Source of the DNA: Lachnoclostridium sp. An131
Lineage (GTDB): Bacteria; Bacillota; Clostridia; Lachnospirales; Lachnospiraceae
NCBI RefSeq assembly: GCF_002160825.1
Contig: NZ_NFLI01000002.1
Span: 186,001 to 250,000, forward strand
Reading direction: 5' to 3'
DNA: 64,000 nt
Positions within the stretch are counted from its first letter, which is position 1. Every line of letters starts with the position of its first letter. The notes under the pieces were generated by a model, which ran no database searches, was not told the DNA's origin, and saw only the letters and a program-made list of their open reading frames with translations. The translations under genes and the position numbers were made by a program. Shown here piece by piece: positions 25,747-34,305 of the stretch.

Positions 25747-27339
25747 ATGCGGAATAGAAGGACAGCGCTTGGAATCGGACTGCTTCTGCTTATCTGCGGA
25801 TGCCTGCGGTTTGTGTTTTTTCCGCTGAAGGAGCCGGATATGGGGACGCAGGCGCTGACCGGACAGGAAGCAGAAGCGCTCAAGGAGCGCCGGACAGAGA
25901 CGGAGGAGGAGCTGCTTTCCGGGCTTTTATTTGCCGGAGAGGAGCTGCCCTGGGATAAGGCTTCCGGAACCTTTTACCTGCCGGTGGATATGGAGAACCC
26001 GGCCTGGGAGACAGGCACGTTTCTCGCGAAGGATTCCGGTGTAAAGGTATATCTGCTGGACAATCCGCTGGAGGATGACAAGCAGGAGGCTATACGGACA
26101 GGGAAAAGCTACCGGCTGCTGGCAGCGGACGGGGAGAGCTATCGGGAATATGCGCTGGTGTTTTCCGGGCTTCCGATGCTGGTGCTCGATACGGATACGG
26201 GAGAAGAAATCCGCTATGATGAGATTTATGGAAGCATGCGCTTTTATGAGGCGGATTCGAAGACAGACTGGGTGACGGAAAGCGTCATGAGCGCTCATAT
26301 CCGTGGCGGAAGCAGCAGGCTGAATCCCAAAAAATCATATAAAATCACGCTGTACAAAAAAAACCAGACGGGAAGCGGAGCTCTCAGGGAGAATAAGGTC
26401 TCTCTTCTGGGAATGCGGGAGGATGACGAATGGCTTCTGTATGCCATGTACAGCGAAGACAGCAAGGTGCGTGATAAGCTGTCTCTGGATATCTGGAATG
26501 AATCCGGAGCTTTGGAGATTGACGAACAGGGCTTTTACGGATATCATATGGAATATATCGAAGTGTTCCAGAACGGAGAATACCGGGGGATCTACGGGCT
26601 CATGGAGCCGGTGGACTACAAGCAGCTGGATCTCACCAGGGAGAATGAAGCGCAGCCGGTGGAATATCTGTATAAACAGAAGGATCCGGAGGTGTTTGAG
26701 CTGAAGGGAAGCTGGACGGCTCAGACAGAGGAAGATTTTGAGGTGCTGAATACGTACCTGGCATATCTCGACGCAGATGACGAGGTCTTTGCGGAAGAGA
26801 TGCCGAAGCTTATTGACGTGGACAATGCGCTGGATGTCTGGCTGTATCTGCAGGCGGTCATCGGCATGGATAATATACAGAGAAATATTTTCTATCCGGC
26901 AGTCTGGGAGGACGGACAGTACCGGATACGGTTTATGCCCTGGGATATGGATTATACCTGGGGAAACGTACATGATTTTGACGCGGGAAACCGGACCCGT
27001 TTTTCAGAAGAAATCCTGACCATGCGGATAGCCTGGAAGCTGGGAGACCGGCTGATCCGGCTGAATGTGGACAATGCGCAGGAGAAGGTGAAGGCCCGGT
27101 GGAAGGAGCTAAGGCAGACCGTCTATTCGGACGAGTGGCTTACGGAGCAGATCGATTCGTACGCACATCAGGTTGTGGATTCCGGAGCCTTCGCGCGTGA
27201 TGAGGCCCGGTGGGAAAACGGGGGACATAATGACGATTATGAGAGCCTGAAGGAGCTGGCCTGCGGGCGGATGGCGTTTCTGGATGAACAGATGGAGGAT
27301 CCGCTTGCTTATCTGGATTTGGAGGAATATGTAGAGTGA
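25747..27339 (+). CDS. CotH-family protein, copy 1
   Basis: 530 residues from ATG 25747, five bases after AGGAG. An N-terminal hydrophobic segment (residues about 7-25) gives membrane anchoring or export. The CotH region has AHIRGGSSRLNPKKSYKI, DEWLLYAMYSEDSKVRDKL, NGEYRGIYGLMEPVDYKQL and the late MPWDMDYTWGN, which corresponds to the Asp-bearing active-site motif of CotH kinases. CotH of Bacillus phosphorylates spore coat proteins; extracellular CotH-like proteins in Clostridia occur beside VTC and DUF4956 genes, as here. The second copy begins four bases before its stop. Confidence 0.87.
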   Translation: MRNRRTALGIGLLLLICGCLRFVFFPLKEPDMGTQALTGQEAEALKERRTETEEELLSGLLFAGEELPWDKASGTFYLPVDMENPAWETGTFLAKDSGVKVYLLDNPLEDDKQEAIRTGKSYRLLAADGESYREYALVFSGLPMLVLDTDTGEEIRYDEIYGSMRFYEADSKTDWVTESVMSAHIRGGSSRLNPKKSYKITLYKKNQTGSGALRENKVSLLGMREDDEWLLYAMYSEDSKVRDKLSLDIWNESGALEIDEQGFYGYHMEYIEVFQNGEYRGIYGLMEPVDYKQLDLTRENEAQPVEYLYKQKDPEVFELKGSWTAQTEEDFEVLNTYLAYLDADDEVFAEEMPKLIDVDNALDVWLYLQAVIGMDNIQRNIFYPAVWEDGQYRIRFMPWDMDYTWGNVHDFDAGNRTRFSEEILTMRIAWKLGDRLIRLNVDNAQEKVKARWKELRQTVYSDEWLTEQIDSYAHQVVDSGAFARDEARWENGGHNDDYESLKELACGRMAFLDEQMEDPLAYLDLEEYVE

Positions 27340-28979
27340 GAAGACGGAGGGCTCTTTTCCTGAATTTGATACTGGCGGCATTCTGCCTGGCAATCTTGTT
27401 TTTATGGCCGCTGATTCGGGGGCCTGTAATACTGGACCGCGGAAGCTCAGAAGAGCTTTCGCAGCTTTTGGCGACGCATACAGAAGCGGAGGAGCCCTTT
27501 TTTACGGAGCTGAGCTTTTCCGGGGAAAAGCTCCCCTATGATAAAAACACCTCGACCTTTTATCTTCCGCTGAACATGGAGACGGAAAGCTGGGAGACCG
27601 GCGAGCTGGCCAGCGCCGCTCCGGATGTGACGCTTCTGTTCGAGGAGGATTTCACGGATTCGGATAAGCAGGAAGCCATACAAAACGGCACAAAATTCCG
27701 GTTCTACGCTGTGCGCGGCCAGGAGTACCAGGAGTGCTGGCTGACAGCCACCGGGCTGCCTGTCATTTCGATTGAGACGGAAGCCACGGCTGACATGGAG
27801 GTCTTCGGCGGCAGCGTATATTTCTGGGACAGCGAAACCAAGACGGACTGGACGTCCTCCAGCATCCTGGAGGCGAACATTCGAGGAAATACCAGCCGCA
27901 CCTACGAGAAGAAGGGGTATAAGCTGAGCCTGAAGAAGCAGAATAAGGACGGGGAGATTGTAGAGGATAAAAAATCCCTGTTTGGCCTCCGGAGGGATGA
28001 TGAATGGCTGCTGAACGCCATGTACAGCGATTCCTCAAAAATCAGGGATAAGCTGAGCGCCGATATCTGGCAGCAGATAGGTGCTTCTCAGGAGGAATTT
28101 CCGGAAGCATATTTCGGCACGCGGATGACCTATGTGGAGGTCTTTTTCAACCATGAGTACTGGGGGCTTTATGTCCTGATGGAGCCGGTGGACTCCAAGC
28201 AGCTTGACCGGACGAAGGAAGGAGAGCCGGCACAGGAGGAGTATTCCTATAAATCTGTGACCCCTCAGAGCGAGTCCACAGAGGAGCTTTTGAACCAGGA
28301 GGAATATGGGGAGACGCTGTCGGGCTACGAGCTGAAGGGCAGCCATACAACGATTGACAGAAGCTCCTGGGAAGCGCTTTTGTCCTATCTTGAGCTCCGG
28401 GATCTGGCAGACGATCAGGAATTTGCCGAGAAAGCGTCGGAGCTTACAGACCGGGAGGGAGCGCTGGATGTCTGGATTTACCTTCAGGCAGTGCTGGGAA
28501 TTGACAATCGTGGAAAAAACATGTATTATGTGGCAAAAAACAGGGGAAATGCCCAGAAAATATATTTTGCCCCCTGGGATATGGATATCACCTGGGGAGA
28601 CGCCCTGAGCGCCGGAACGAGCGGAAATGTGTGGGATGTGGGGCTCAATACAGCCCTTTACTCCGAGCGGATCAACTGGAGCTTTGGGGACCGGCTGATC
28701 GAGCTTGATGTAGATGGCTCCCGTGCCTACGTGGAGGAGACATGGAAAGAGCTCCGAAGGGGCGTCCTGTCTGATGAAAGCCTGACAGAGGCCACCCGGG
28801 AGCTGGCGCATCAGGTGCAGGATTCAGGAGCGCTTGCGCGTGACGCGGGACGCTGGCCTGACAGCAATTCCGGACAGGATTATGAGCTGTTTGTCCGGAT
28901 GGCGCTTTACCGTATGAAAATTCTGGATTACTATTTTGATGGAAATCTGGAAGAATATATGGGCCTGGGCTATGAATAA
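27336..28979 (+). CDS. CotH-family protein, copy 2
   Basis: 547 residues, GTG start in a GTGA overlap with copy 1. One N-terminal helix (about 7-25). Matches copy 1 through ANIRGNTSRTYEKKGYKL, DEWLLNAMYSDSSKIRDKL, NHEYWGLYVLMEPVDSKQLD and APWDMDITWGD, so the active-site residues are kept in both. It carries an insert of about 20 polar residues (TPQSESTEELLNQEEYGETL) after the MEPVD motif that copy 1 lacks. Both copies share the N-terminal module ending in ETGxFLA/ETGELAS, so duplication covered the whole gene. Confidence 0.86.
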   Translation: MRRRRALFLNLILAAFCLAILFLWPLIRGPVILDRGSSEELSQLLATHTEAEEPFFTELSFSGEKLPYDKNTSTFYLPLNMETESWETGELASAAPDVTLLFEEDFTDSDKQEAIQNGTKFRFYAVRGQEYQECWLTATGLPVISIETEATADMEVFGGSVYFWDSETKTDWTSSSILEANIRGNTSRTYEKKGYKLSLKKQNKDGEIVEDKKSLFGLRRDDEWLLNAMYSDSSKIRDKLSADIWQQIGASQEEFPEAYFGTRMTYVEVFFNHEYWGLYVLMEPVDSKQLDRTKEGEPAQEEYSYKSVTPQSESTEELLNQEEYGETLSGYELKGSHTTIDRSSWEALLSYLELRDLADDQEFAEKASELTDREGALDVWIYLQAVLGIDNRGKNMYYVAKNRGNAQKIYFAPWDMDITWGDALSAGTSGNVWDVGLNTALYSERINWSFGDRLIELDVDGSRAYVEETWKELRRGVLSDESLTEATRELAHQVQDSGALARDAGRWPDSNSGQDYELFVRMALYRMKILDYYFDGNLEEYMGLGYE

Positions 28980-29010
28980 GGGCAGGCCTTGGAGAAGGGA
29001 GAGTGTGTGA

Positions 29011-29706
29011 GTGGATTATCGGAATGAGATAAAATACCTGGTATCGGAGACGCAGCTTGTGCTCCTGGAAAACCGGATACGAAATCTGATTCAGCCCGAC
29101 CGCCATGCGGGGGCGGATGGAACCTATCAGATCCGCAGCCTGTATTTTGACGATTTCGAAAACACTTATTACCGGGAAAACGAGATGGGGACGGACCCCA
29201 GGGAAAAATTCCGTATCCGGATTTATAATGGGGATCCGGGGCGTATCAGCCTGGAGTTGAAAAAGAAGCAGCACGGCATGACGCAGAAGCTTTCCTGCCT
29301 GCTGACGGAAGAGCAGTGCCGGGAGCTGATGGCGGGCCGGCCGCTTCCGGCGGATCCCTCTTATCCCCCGGTGCTTCAGAAGATGAATTTACTGATGAAG
29401 ACGCGGCTGCTTAAGCCAAAGGTGATCGTAGAGTATGACAGAACGCCTTTTGTGGAAAAGCTGGGAAATACGCGGGTGACGCTGGACCGCAATATCCGGT
29501 CTTCGAACGCGGTGGCCTCCTTCCTGGAGAAGAGGGTGCCGGCAAGGCCGATTATGCCGGCAGGGAAACAGATTCTGGAGGTCAAATACGATGAGTTCCT
29601 TCCGGATTACCTGTACCGGAATCTGCAGCTTTCGCATCTGCGGCAGACAACTTTTTCAAAATACTATCTTTGCAGGCGGTATTCTCTTTCGGGGATCCGC
29701 GCTTAA
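29011..29706 (+). CDS. VTC-domain protein (polyphosphate polymerase-like)
   Basis: 231 residues, GTG start after GGAGAAGGGAG. The basic tunnel residues of VTC domains are present: YRNEIKYLV, IRSLYFDD, KFRIRIYN, ISLELKKKQHG, PKVIVEYDR and EVKYDEFLPDYL. Yeast Vtc4 uses this fold to make polyphosphate from ATP; the bacterial homologs in CotH/DUF4956 clusters have no proven substrate. Sits 31 bases after CotH copy 2 and before DUF4956, an arrangement that argues for one shared process at the cell surface. Confidence 0.88.
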   Translation: MDYRNEIKYLVSETQLVLLENRIRNLIQPDRHAGADGTYQIRSLYFDDFENTYYRENEMGTDPREKFRIRIYNGDPGRISLELKKKQHGMTQKLSCLLTEEQCRELMAGRPLPADPSYPPVLQKMNLLMKTRLLKPKVIVEYDRTPFVEKLGNTRVTLDRNIRSSNAVASFLEKRVPARPIMPAGKQILEVKYDEFLPDYLYRNLQLSHLRQTTFSKYYLCRRYSLSGIRA

Positions 29707-29774
29707 ATACGGGAATAACGGCTGCAGGCAGACGCAGCGGATATTCATATATAGAGAAATTGGAGGAATAATAC

Positions 29775-30449
29775 ATGGGATTTCAAGACGTATTTAAAAA
29801 CTCATTCCTGGAGGGCTTTACAAGCATGGACATTTCGGCCGGCCGGATTATGGCGACCTTTACGGTGACCTGCATCCTGGCCTGCTACATCTTTCTGATC
29901 TACCGGCTGATGACCCGGAAGTCCTTCTATTCCAAGGGCTTCAACGTATCCCTGGCTGCGATTTCCGTAATCACGGCAGCGATTATCCTGGCTATGCAGT
30001 CCAACCTTGTGATTTCCCTCGGTATGGTCGGCGCCCTTTCTATCGTTCGTTTCCGTACGGCCATCAAGGATCCGATGGATCTGGTATTTCTGTTCTGGTC
30101 CATCAGTATCGGAATTATCTGCGGCGCGGGACTTTACGAGGTAGCGCTTCTGACCTGCCTTGTCGTGACGGTGCTCGTGCTTGTGCTGGAGAACATTCCG
30201 GCGTCAAGAGCTCCCATGATGCTGGTGGTAAACCTGTCCGACACGGAGGCAGAGTCTCAGGTGCTGGAGATTGCAAAAAAATTCAGCCGCTTTTATAAGG
30301 TGCGTTCCCGCAACATTTCCGGCAGCAGCATGGACATGATTGTGGAGGTCCGGGTGAAGGATGAGAGCGCCTTTGTCAAAGAGGTCTGTGCCCTTGGCTC
30401 TGTACAGTCTGCGTCTCTCATCGCTCATGACGGCGAAGTGACGTTCTAG
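29775..30449 (+). CDS. DUF4956 membrane protein
   Basis: 224 residues with four hydrophobic segments in the first 140 residues and a soluble C-terminal ferredoxin-like domain (about 150-224). NLVISLGMVGALSIVRFRTAIKDPMDLVFLFWSISIGI is the DUF4956 hallmark. RBS TGGAGGAAT precedes the ATG. Function unknown; it accompanies VTC and CotH genes. The soluble domain (LVVNLSDTEAESQVLEIAKKF...) could sense or bind a ligand, but that is a guess. Confidence 0.87.
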   Translation: MGFQDVFKNSFLEGFTSMDISAGRIMATFTVTCILACYIFLIYRLMTRKSFYSKGFNVSLAAISVITAAIILAMQSNLVISLGMVGALSIVRFRTAIKDPMDLVFLFWSISIGIICGAGLYEVALLTCLVVTVLVLVLENIPASRAPMMLVVNLSDTEAESQVLEIAKKFSRFYKVRSRNISGSSMDMIVEVRVKDESAFVKEVCALGSVQSASLIAHDGEVTF

Positions 30450-30459
30450 AGGTGGATGT

Positions 30460-31914
30460 ATGCGGAAGCTGATCGGGTCCCTGGGACGCGCCTGGCGCTT
30501 TGTAAGACAGTATGGATTTGTTCGGCTTTACCGGAAGGTGAAGGAGAGAAGAGAGAGGAATCTGGCGGAAAAGGGATACGAAGAGTGGCTTTTCCACCAG
30601 CTTCCCGACCAGGAGGAGGACAGGAGACAGCGGGAAACGGAGTTTCCCTTCTCTCCGCTGATCAGTATCCTGGTACCGGCCTATGAAACGCCGGAGCCTT
30701 TTCTGCGGCAAATGATAGAATCTGTACTGAAGCAGAGCTACGGGAATCTGGAGCTGTGCATAGCGGACGGAAGCCCTTCTGAACAGGTAAAGAGGACAGC
30801 GGAAGAGTATGCGGCGCGGGATTCCCGGATCCGCTATCAGAAGCTGGAAAAAAATCTTGGAATTTCTGGAAATACAAACGCGGCCCTGGCAAATGCGGCC
30901 GGGGCTTATGTGGGCCTTCTGGATCATGACGATCTGCTGCTTCCGGGGGCCCTTTTTGAGATCGTGCGGGCGCTGAACGACGGACAGCCGGCAGACGCTG
31001 TTTATACGGATGAGGATAAGCTGGATCCGGAGCAGAACCGGCATTTCCAGCCCCATTTCAAACCGGATTTCAATCCGGAATATTTGAGAAGCAATAATTA
31101 TATCTGCCATTTCTTTGCAGTGAAGCGGGAGATCGCGGCTGCGGCAGGAGGCTTCCGTGAAGAATTTGACGGGGCCCAGGATCATGATTTCATATTCCGC
31201 TGTACGGAGAAGGCACAAAAGATCGTCCACATTCCGAAGGTACTGTATTCCTGGCGCTGTCATGCGGCTTCCACAGCGGCAAATCCCGAGAGCAAGCTCT
31301 ACGCCTATGAGGCGGGGAAACGCGTGGTGGCGGCGCATCTGGAGCGCACAGGAAAGACGGGAACGGTCCTGGATACGGAAAATTATGGATTTTACAGGGT
31401 GCAGTATCCGGGCAGTTCGAAATTATTAATAAAATCTTTTGAAAATTTTGATGGACAAACGGGAGTAAACGTTGTATATTATGATAAGGCATGTAATAAT
31501 TCTGTAACAATTTTGGGGGAGGAAGATTATGTGCTTTTTACCTGTGTCCGCAGAGCGAAGGTAAACGCAGGGTTCTGGAGAGAGCTTTTGGCCTGCTGCG
31601 GGAGGCCGGAGACAGGTATGGCCTGCGCGCGGGTCTACGGGAAGGACAGAAGGCTCTGCGGCGATATTCGCATGGCTGGAGTGCAGGATCCGTTTTCGCA
31701 GGGAACCAAAGGACTGAAGGCAGGGTATTCCGGGTATTTTCACAGGGCTCTTCTGCAGCAGGAGCTGGAAAGCCCCACGGACTGCTTCCTGATTCGAAGG
31801 GAGCTCCTGGGAGAAGAAAGCACCGTGTCCATTCCGGAGCTTTGCAGGCGGATGAAGGAAAAAGGGTATCCCATTTATTACGAGCCCTGGGCGGTGATGT
31901 ATGAGAGCAGATAG
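30460..31914 (+). CDS. GT2 glycosyltransferase with reduced second domain
   Basis: 484 residues. The first GT-A domain is intact: ISILVPAYETPEPFLRQMIESVLKQSY, LEKNLGISGNTNAAL, metal site GLLDHDDLL, and GAQDHDFIFRC, close to domain 1 of the protein at 3895. The expected second domain is shortened: only VYGKDRRLCGDIRMAGVQDPFSQGTKG through the TDCFLIRRELLGEE region remains, without the N-terminal nucleotide-binding half or the LNND motif. The junction coincides with an AT-rich patch (bases about 31416-31540). The next gene begins 14 bases before the stop. Confidence 0.86.
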   Translation: MRKLIGSLGRAWRFVRQYGFVRLYRKVKERRERNLAEKGYEEWLFHQLPDQEEDRRQRETEFPFSPLISILVPAYETPEPFLRQMIESVLKQSYGNLELCIADGSPSEQVKRTAEEYAARDSRIRYQKLEKNLGISGNTNAALANAAGAYVGLLDHDDLLLPGALFEIVRALNDGQPADAVYTDEDKLDPEQNRHFQPHFKPDFNPEYLRSNNYICHFFAVKREIAAAAGGFREEFDGAQDHDFIFRCTEKAQKIVHIPKVLYSWRCHAASTAANPESKLYAYEAGKRVVAAHLERTGKTGTVLDTENYGFYRVQYPGSSKLLIKSFENFDGQTGVNVVYYDKACNNSVTILGEEDYVLFTCVRRAKVNAGFWRELLACCGRPETGMACARVYGKDRRLCGDIRMAGVQDPFSQGTKGLKAGYSGYFHRALLQQELESPTDCFLIRRELLGEESTVSIPELCRRMKEKGYPIYYEPWAVMYESR

Positions 31915-32860
31915 GATGGTATCTGTCGTGATACCCAATTACAATGGAAAAAGATTTATAGAGGCCTGTCTGAAGGCTTTGCTGGAGGACGCGCCCGGAG
32001 CAGAGATCCTGGTGGTTGATAATGGTTCTGAGGACGGGAGCAGAGAGCTTGTGGAAGAAAGCTTTTCCCAGGTAAAGGTCATCGCCCTGAATCAGAATTA
32101 CGGATTTCCACGGGCGGTGAATGAAGGAATCCGGGCAGCTGCGCGCCCTTATGTGATTCTTCTGAACAATGACACAGAGGTTCTCCCTGGCTTTACAGAC
32201 GCGCTTTCGGATGCGCTTTCGCATGACAGCCGGGCCTTTTCCGCTCAGGCGAAGCTGATTTCTCTTTATAATCCGGAAAAAATTGACGATGCAGGCAATT
32301 TTTACTGTGCCCTGGGCTGGGCTTTTGCGAGAGGAAAGGACCGAAAGACGGCATACTATGAAAGACCGGGAGCAGTCTTTGCGGCCTGCGCGGGCGCGGC
32401 TATCTACCGGAAGGATATTTTTGAAAAAATCGGGTATTTTGACGAAGCGCATTTTGCATACCTGGAAGACATTGATATCGGATGGCGGGCGAGAATCGCG
32501 GGATACCGGAACCTGTATGCTCCGGCGGCAAGGGTTCTTCATGCGGGGAGCGGCACAAGCGGTTCCCGATACAATGAGTTCAAGGTTCGTTTAAGCTCCC
32601 GTAACAATGTATATCTGATTTGGAAAAATATGCCGGCTTTTCAGCTTCTGGTGAATCTGCCGTTTCTTGCTGCCGGATTTGGGCTGAAGCTGCTTTTTTT
32701 CGCAAAAAAGGGAATGGGCGGCGTCTATGCCTGCGGCCTGCTGGAAGGCCTGCGGATGGGCCGGAAAGGCGGAAGGGTAAAGTTTTATTGGAAAAACCTG
32801 CCCTCATATGTTAGAATTCAGATAGAATTGTGGGTTAATATTGCAAGAAGATTTGGGTGA
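31901..32860 (+). CDS. GT2 glycosyltransferase (rhamnosyltransferase-like)
   Basis: 319 residues, single GT-A domain: VSVVIPNYNGKRFIEACLKAL, VVDNGSEDGSREL, NYGFPRAVNEGIRAA, metal site ILLNNDTEVLPG, ACAGAAIYRKDIFEKIGYFDEAHFAYLEDIDIGWRARIAGY, and the GSGTSGSRYNEFKVRLSSRNNVYLIWKNMP stretch common in rhamnosyl transferases. A hydrophobic stretch near 250-270 may bind the membrane. Overlaps the preceding gene by 14 bases, so the two are probably made together. Confidence 0.9.
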   Translation: MRADRMVSVVIPNYNGKRFIEACLKALLEDAPGAEILVVDNGSEDGSRELVEESFSQVKVIALNQNYGFPRAVNEGIRAAARPYVILLNNDTEVLPGFTDALSDALSHDSRAFSAQAKLISLYNPEKIDDAGNFYCALGWAFARGKDRKTAYYERPGAVFAACAGAAIYRKDIFEKIGYFDEAHFAYLEDIDIGWRARIAGYRNLYAPAARVLHAGSGTSGSRYNEFKVRLSSRNNVYLIWKNMPAFQLLVNLPFLAAGFGLKLLFFAKKGMGGVYACGLLEGLRMGRKGGRVKFYWKNLPSYVRIQIELWVNIARRFG

Positions 32861-32866
32861 GAGAGT

Positions 32867-34276
32867 GTGATTAAGGACAACCAGCGTCATTTTAACCGGC
32901 TGCATGTGATAATAGACGCGTTTATTATCGCAGTGTCTTATATGCTGGCCTGGACAGTGCAGTTCCAGGTGCTGAACAGGGTATCGGGATTTGTGTTCCG
33001 GCATTATATGAGCATGCTGGTATTTCTTGTCCCGGGCTATCTGATCCTTTATGCCGTATTCGGACTGTATACGACGAAGAGCGTGCGCCGGAAGCGCGTA
33101 GAGGTGGAGAAGATTATTCAGGCGAATACCATCGGTATCGTTCTGTTTATGACGGCCATGTTCCTGGCAAGGGATAATGTGGAGTTTACGACAAACTTCT
33201 CCCGTCTGATGCTGGTATGGTTTTATCTGATTAATATCGCTCTGGAATGTCTGTTCCGCAATTTTATCCGTCTGGCGCTTCAGCATATAAGGGAAAAGGG
33301 CTTCAATCAGAAGCATATGATTCTCGTGGGCTACAGCCGGGCGGCGGAGGAGTATATCGACCGCATTAAGGCCAATCCGGAGTGGGGCTATGATATCATG
33401 GGAATTCTGGACGACAACGTACAGTCTGGAATGAAATACCGGGGAGTCGAGGTCTTTGGCCGGACAGAAGAGATAGCGGAGGTGCTGGAGGCGGCGAAGC
33501 CCGACGAGATAGCGATTACGCTGGGATTAAGTGAGTATTCCAAGCTGGAGCATATCGTGGCTGTGTGCGAAAAATCCGGTGTGCATACAAAATTCATTCC
33601 GGATTACAATAACATCATTCCGACCCGCCCCTATACGGAAGATCTGATGGGACTCCCGGTCATTAATATCCGCCATGTGCCACTGACCAATACCTTCAAT
33701 GCGTTTATGAAGCGGTCGATGGATTTGGTGGGAAGCGTTTTCGCAATTATTCTGTTTTCACCTGTTATGCTGGTGACGGCCATCGCGATTAAGCTGACAT
33801 CGCCTGGGCCGCTTATTTATACTCAGGAGCGGGTAGGGCTTCACAATAAGACGTTTCGGATGTATAAATTCCGCTCCATGGACGTACAGTCGCCGAAGAA
33901 AGAGCGCGGCGCATGGACCGTGCCGGATGATCCGAGGGTTACAAAGGTAGGAAAAATCATCAGGAGGACGAGCATTGACGAGCTCCCTCAGCTGTTTAAT
34001 ATTTTAAAAGGGGATATGAGCCTGGTAGGGCCGCGTCCGGAGCGTCCGTTTTTTGTGGAGAAGTTCCGTGAAGAGATCCCGCGTTATATGATTAAACACC
34101 AGGTGCGTCCGGGTATGACCGGCTGGGCACAGATCAACGGTTACCGCGGAAATACTTCGATTCGAAAGCGGATCGAGTATGACCTTTATTACATCGAGAA
34201 CTGGACGCTGGGGTTTGATATAAAAATCTTATTTCTGACAATTTTCAAAGGCTTTATCAACAAGAACGCCTATTAA
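32867..34276 (+). CDS. Polyprenyl-phosphate sugar-1-phosphate transferase (WbaP-like initiating enzyme)
   Basis: 469 residues, GTG start. Four N-terminal membrane helices, then a nucleotide-binding-like middle (KHMILVGYSRAAEEYIDRIKANPEWGYDIMGILDD), a fifth helix (VGSVFAIILFSPVMLVTAIAI) and the catalytic bacterial sugar transferase domain: SPGPLIYTQERVGLHNKTFRMYKFRSM, TSIDELPQLFNILKGDMSLVGPRPERP, RPGMTGWAQINGYRGNT. Transfers sugar-1-phosphate from a nucleotide sugar to undecaprenyl phosphate, the first step of repeat-unit synthesis. Sugar unknown (commonly glucose or galactose). Confidence 0.93.
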   Translation: MIKDNQRHFNRLHVIIDAFIIAVSYMLAWTVQFQVLNRVSGFVFRHYMSMLVFLVPGYLILYAVFGLYTTKSVRRKRVEVEKIIQANTIGIVLFMTAMFLARDNVEFTTNFSRLMLVWFYLINIALECLFRNFIRLALQHIREKGFNQKHMILVGYSRAAEEYIDRIKANPEWGYDIMGILDDNVQSGMKYRGVEVFGRTEEIAEVLEAAKPDEIAITLGLSEYSKLEHIVAVCEKSGVHTKFIPDYNNIIPTRPYTEDLMGLPVINIRHVPLTNTFNAFMKRSMDLVGSVFAIILFSPVMLVTAIAIKLTSPGPLIYTQERVGLHNKTFRMYKFRSMDVQSPKKERGAWTVPDDPRVTKVGKIIRRTSIDELPQLFNILKGDMSLVGPRPERPFFVEKFREEIPRYMIKHQVRPGMTGWAQINGYRGNTSIRKRIEYDLYYIENWTLGFDIKILFLTIFKGFINKNAY

Positions 34277-34305
34277 ATGTTGGGAAACAGAAAGGGTTAT
34301 ATGCT

